From: Bacillota bacterium
GTDB lineage: Bacteria; Bacillota; Clostridia; Christensenellales; Aristaeellaceae
NCBI GenBank assembly: GCA_023392515.1
Contig: JAEVYX010000037.1
Span: 1 to 50,591 of the forward strand
Direction: 5' to 3'
Length of the DNA: 50,591 nucleotides
Positions 49,336 through 50,591 of the stretch are shown piece after piece. How positions within the stretch are numbered: the first letter of the stretch is position 1; every line of letters starts with the position of its first letter. Below the pieces are notes generated by a model. That model was given only the letters and a program-made list of their open reading frames with translations. It made no database searches and was not told the DNA's origin. The position numbers and the translations under genes are program-made.

Positions 49336-49362
49336 GCGATCCCCTCCTGTTCTGATGCTAAC

Positions 49363-49371
49363 AGTATACCA
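49363..49371 (-). promoter_or_regulatory. extended -10 promoter of nfeD-floA
   Basis: TATACT (49363-49368) preceded by TGG on the minus strand; the -35 (TGTTCT) is poor. It lies between the glycosylase terminator and nfeD. Confidence 0.5.
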
Positions 49372-49411
49372 TGTTTTTCTTTCCCAGAACAGAAAAGGAG
49401 ATCAAAAATAC

Positions 49412-49443
49412 AGAAAAGCGGCTCAAATGTCCATTTAGCCGCT
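49412..49443 (-). terminator. terminator overlapping the end of the glycosylase gene
   Basis: Arms AGCGGCT (49417-49423) and AGCCGCT (49437-49443) extended by partly paired inner bases, followed on the minus strand by UUUUCUGUAUUUUU. The stop codon at 49435-49437 is within the stem. Confidence 0.75.
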
Positions 49444-50058
49444 ATTGACGCCGTTTTTTTGCTCCAGTGCCTGCACGAGCGTATGCAAATCCTCTTCATA
49501 AACCTTCGCCAACTGCCTATTGTAAATGACAGAAGCGGGATGATATAGTGCAAACAATGGCAGCGTCTTTTGTTCTCCTGCCGGGGTTGCAATATGTGCT
49601 TGATGAAATTTCCCGTGCATCTCTCCAATTGTTCCTTTCCCCAAAAGGCTCTTTAAAGCCACATTTCCCAGTGTGACCAACAATTCTGGAGAGACGATCG
49701 AGATTTCTTCCAATAGCCAGGGAAAGAACAAACCAATTTCTTCCCGATTGGGGGGACGATTTGATACCCGGCCTTTATCACTTACCTTCGTGGGCCTGAT
49801 TTTCACAACATTGGATATGTATATTTCTTCGCGTTTGAAATGGACCGTATCCAAAAAAGCAGACAGGTTTTTCCCGGCCTTTCCCACAAAGGGCTTCCCT
49901 TGCATGACTTCCTGTTCGCCGGGGGCCTCCCCAATCAGCATCAGGCGGGGCGCTTCCATTTTCCCTTCGCCAAAGACAAGTACCTTGTCTTCCCCCGGCC
50001 ACAAGGGCCGAAAAAAGGCGGCACACCGCCCTTGAAACGCCTTCATGGCATCATTCAT
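49435..50058 (-). CDS. uracil-DNA glycosylase family protein lacking Fe-S cysteines
   Basis: DNA repair glycosylase fold, 207 aa. Motif A is LMLIGEAPGEQEVMQGKPFVGKAG (in parts: LIGEAPGEQE, GKPFVGKAG), and the active-site histidine is in FALYHPASVIYN. The family 4 enzyme has four cysteines for a 4Fe-4S cluster. Here the first pair is missing (single C in GRCAAFF), the KCRPP cysteine is KIRPTK, and the last is in GLFFPW. So this paralogue cannot hold the cluster. The ATG at 50058 overlaps the stop of the neighbouring glycosylase gene. Confidence 0.87.
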   Translation of the reverse strand: MNDAMKAFQGRCAAFFRPLWPGEDKVLVFGEGKMEAPRLMLIGEAPGEQEVMQGKPFVGKAGKNLSAFLDTVHFKREEIYISNVVKIRPTKVSDKGRVSNRPPNREEIGLFFPWLLEEISIVSPELLVTLGNVALKSLLGKGTIGEMHGKFHQAHIATPAGEQKTLPLFALYHPASVIYNRQLAKVYEEDLHTLVQALEQKNGVNSG

Positions 50059-50591
50059 ATTGCTGCGTCCCTCCAAATGTCTTCATATGCGCGGCACTCT
50101 ATCAACTTTTCCCGAACCTGCTGCAGGTCTTTCCAGGCATCCTTTTTCTTTTCAGGGTCCCGTAAAAGCGCCGAAGGATGATAGGTGGGCATGATCCATA
50201 CTCCCTTGCGTTCAAACCACGTTCCCCGGTCCCTCGTGATGCGTATTTCATCCCCCAGTACACCTTTTGCGGCTGTGGCGCCCAAAAGCAAAATAACCTG
50301 CGGGCGAACCAAAGCCGTTTGCATGCGCAAAAACGGCATACATGCTGCTGCTTCCTCCGGCAAAGGAACTCTGTTGTGAGGTGGCCGGCATTTGACAATG
50401 TTGCAGATATACACCCGCTCTCTGGGCAGGCTGATCGCAGCCAGCATTTTTGTGAGCAGCTGCCCCGCAGGCCCGACAAAGGCCAGACCTTCACGGTCTT
50501 CCACTTCTCCGGGGCCTTCGCCAATCAGCATAAGCGGCGCATCCGCCGCTCCCTGACCAGGCACCTTATGGGTGCAGCCCGCAACCAGGCC
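50055..50591 (-). CDS. uracil-DNA glycosylase family 4, 5' end outside the window
   Basis: Removes uracil from DNA. The frame is open to the right edge of the window; the visible part begins GLVAGCTHK, which likely includes a Fe-S cysteine. Motif A is LMLIGEGPGEVEDREG, followed by FVGPAGQLL, then NIVKCRPPHNR and EEAAACMPFL, which hold two cluster cysteines, and motif B MPTYHPSALLRDP. So this copy is the classical 4Fe-4S type, in contrast to the next gene. The two overlap by 4 bases (ATGA). Confidence 0.93.
   Translation of the reverse strand, partial: GLVAGCTHKVPGQGAADAPLMLIGEGPGEVEDREGLAFVGPAGQLLTKMLAAISLPRERVYICNIVKCRPPHNRVPLPEEAAACMPFLRMQTALVRPQVILLLGATAAKGVLGDEIRITRDRGTWFERKGVWIMPTYHPSALLRDPEKKKDAWKDLQQVREKLIECRAYEDIWRDAAI

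Overview
The window looks like chromosomal DNA from an endospore-forming, anaerobic Clostridia-type Firmicute. The evidence is spoIIE, rex, floA with nfeD, a ktrAB pair, a tryptophan T-box leader, purine-rich Shine-Dalgarno sequences before nearly every gene, and consensus sigma-A promoters. GC is moderate. I count 48 protein genes, two of them cut by the window edges. All but two lie on the minus strand, so most of the window reads right to left. I saw no rRNA, tRNA, CRISPR array, insertion sequence or phage gene.

Left part (1-8.1 kb): the start of a carboxylesterase-like gene, the K+ uptake pair ktrB-ktrA, the sporulation phosphatase spoIIE, and a four-gene polar amino acid ABC transporter with a consensus promoter. 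From 8.2 to 13.7 kb is a six-gene operon: D-amino acid transaminase, DUF4392, pxpB, pxpC, DUF1445 and pxpA. Its two DUF proteins correspond to the two halves of the animal D-glutamate cyclase, so the operon reads as a D-amino acid to D-glutamate to 5-oxoproline to glutamate route.

Middle (13.8-36.4 kb): an unassigned sugar-phosphate operon (HAD phosphatase, deoxyhypusine-synthase-like protein, HldA-like PfkB kinase, ROK kinase, GmhA-like SIS isomerase) with a divergent ROK regulator. Then comes a LacI-controlled operon with a ribose-type ABC importer, an oxidoreductase and a TIM-barrel isomerase; its operator overlaps the start of transcription. Next are argCJBDF with two ARG boxes over the promoter, a trpXYZ-type importer behind a Trp T-box, and a stand-alone larA.

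Right part (36.5-50.6 kb): the most striking locus. A single-pass membrane protein of 1062 residues carries nine tandem FMN-binding domains, each with a flavinylation motif. Beside it are ApbE (the flavin-attaching enzyme), a small secreted protein with a related motif, a Gx-transporter-like membrane protein and a NusG-domain-II protein. Together they look like a flavin-based extracytoplasmic electron-transfer system, related to but built differently from the Listeria one. VanW, Rex (an NADH sensor), an orphan LytTR response regulator, FloA/NfeD and two tandem uracil-DNA glycosylases follow.

Functions come from motif recognition only; no database search was run. Start codons were moved from the longest reading frame wherever a ribosome binding site decided the matter.
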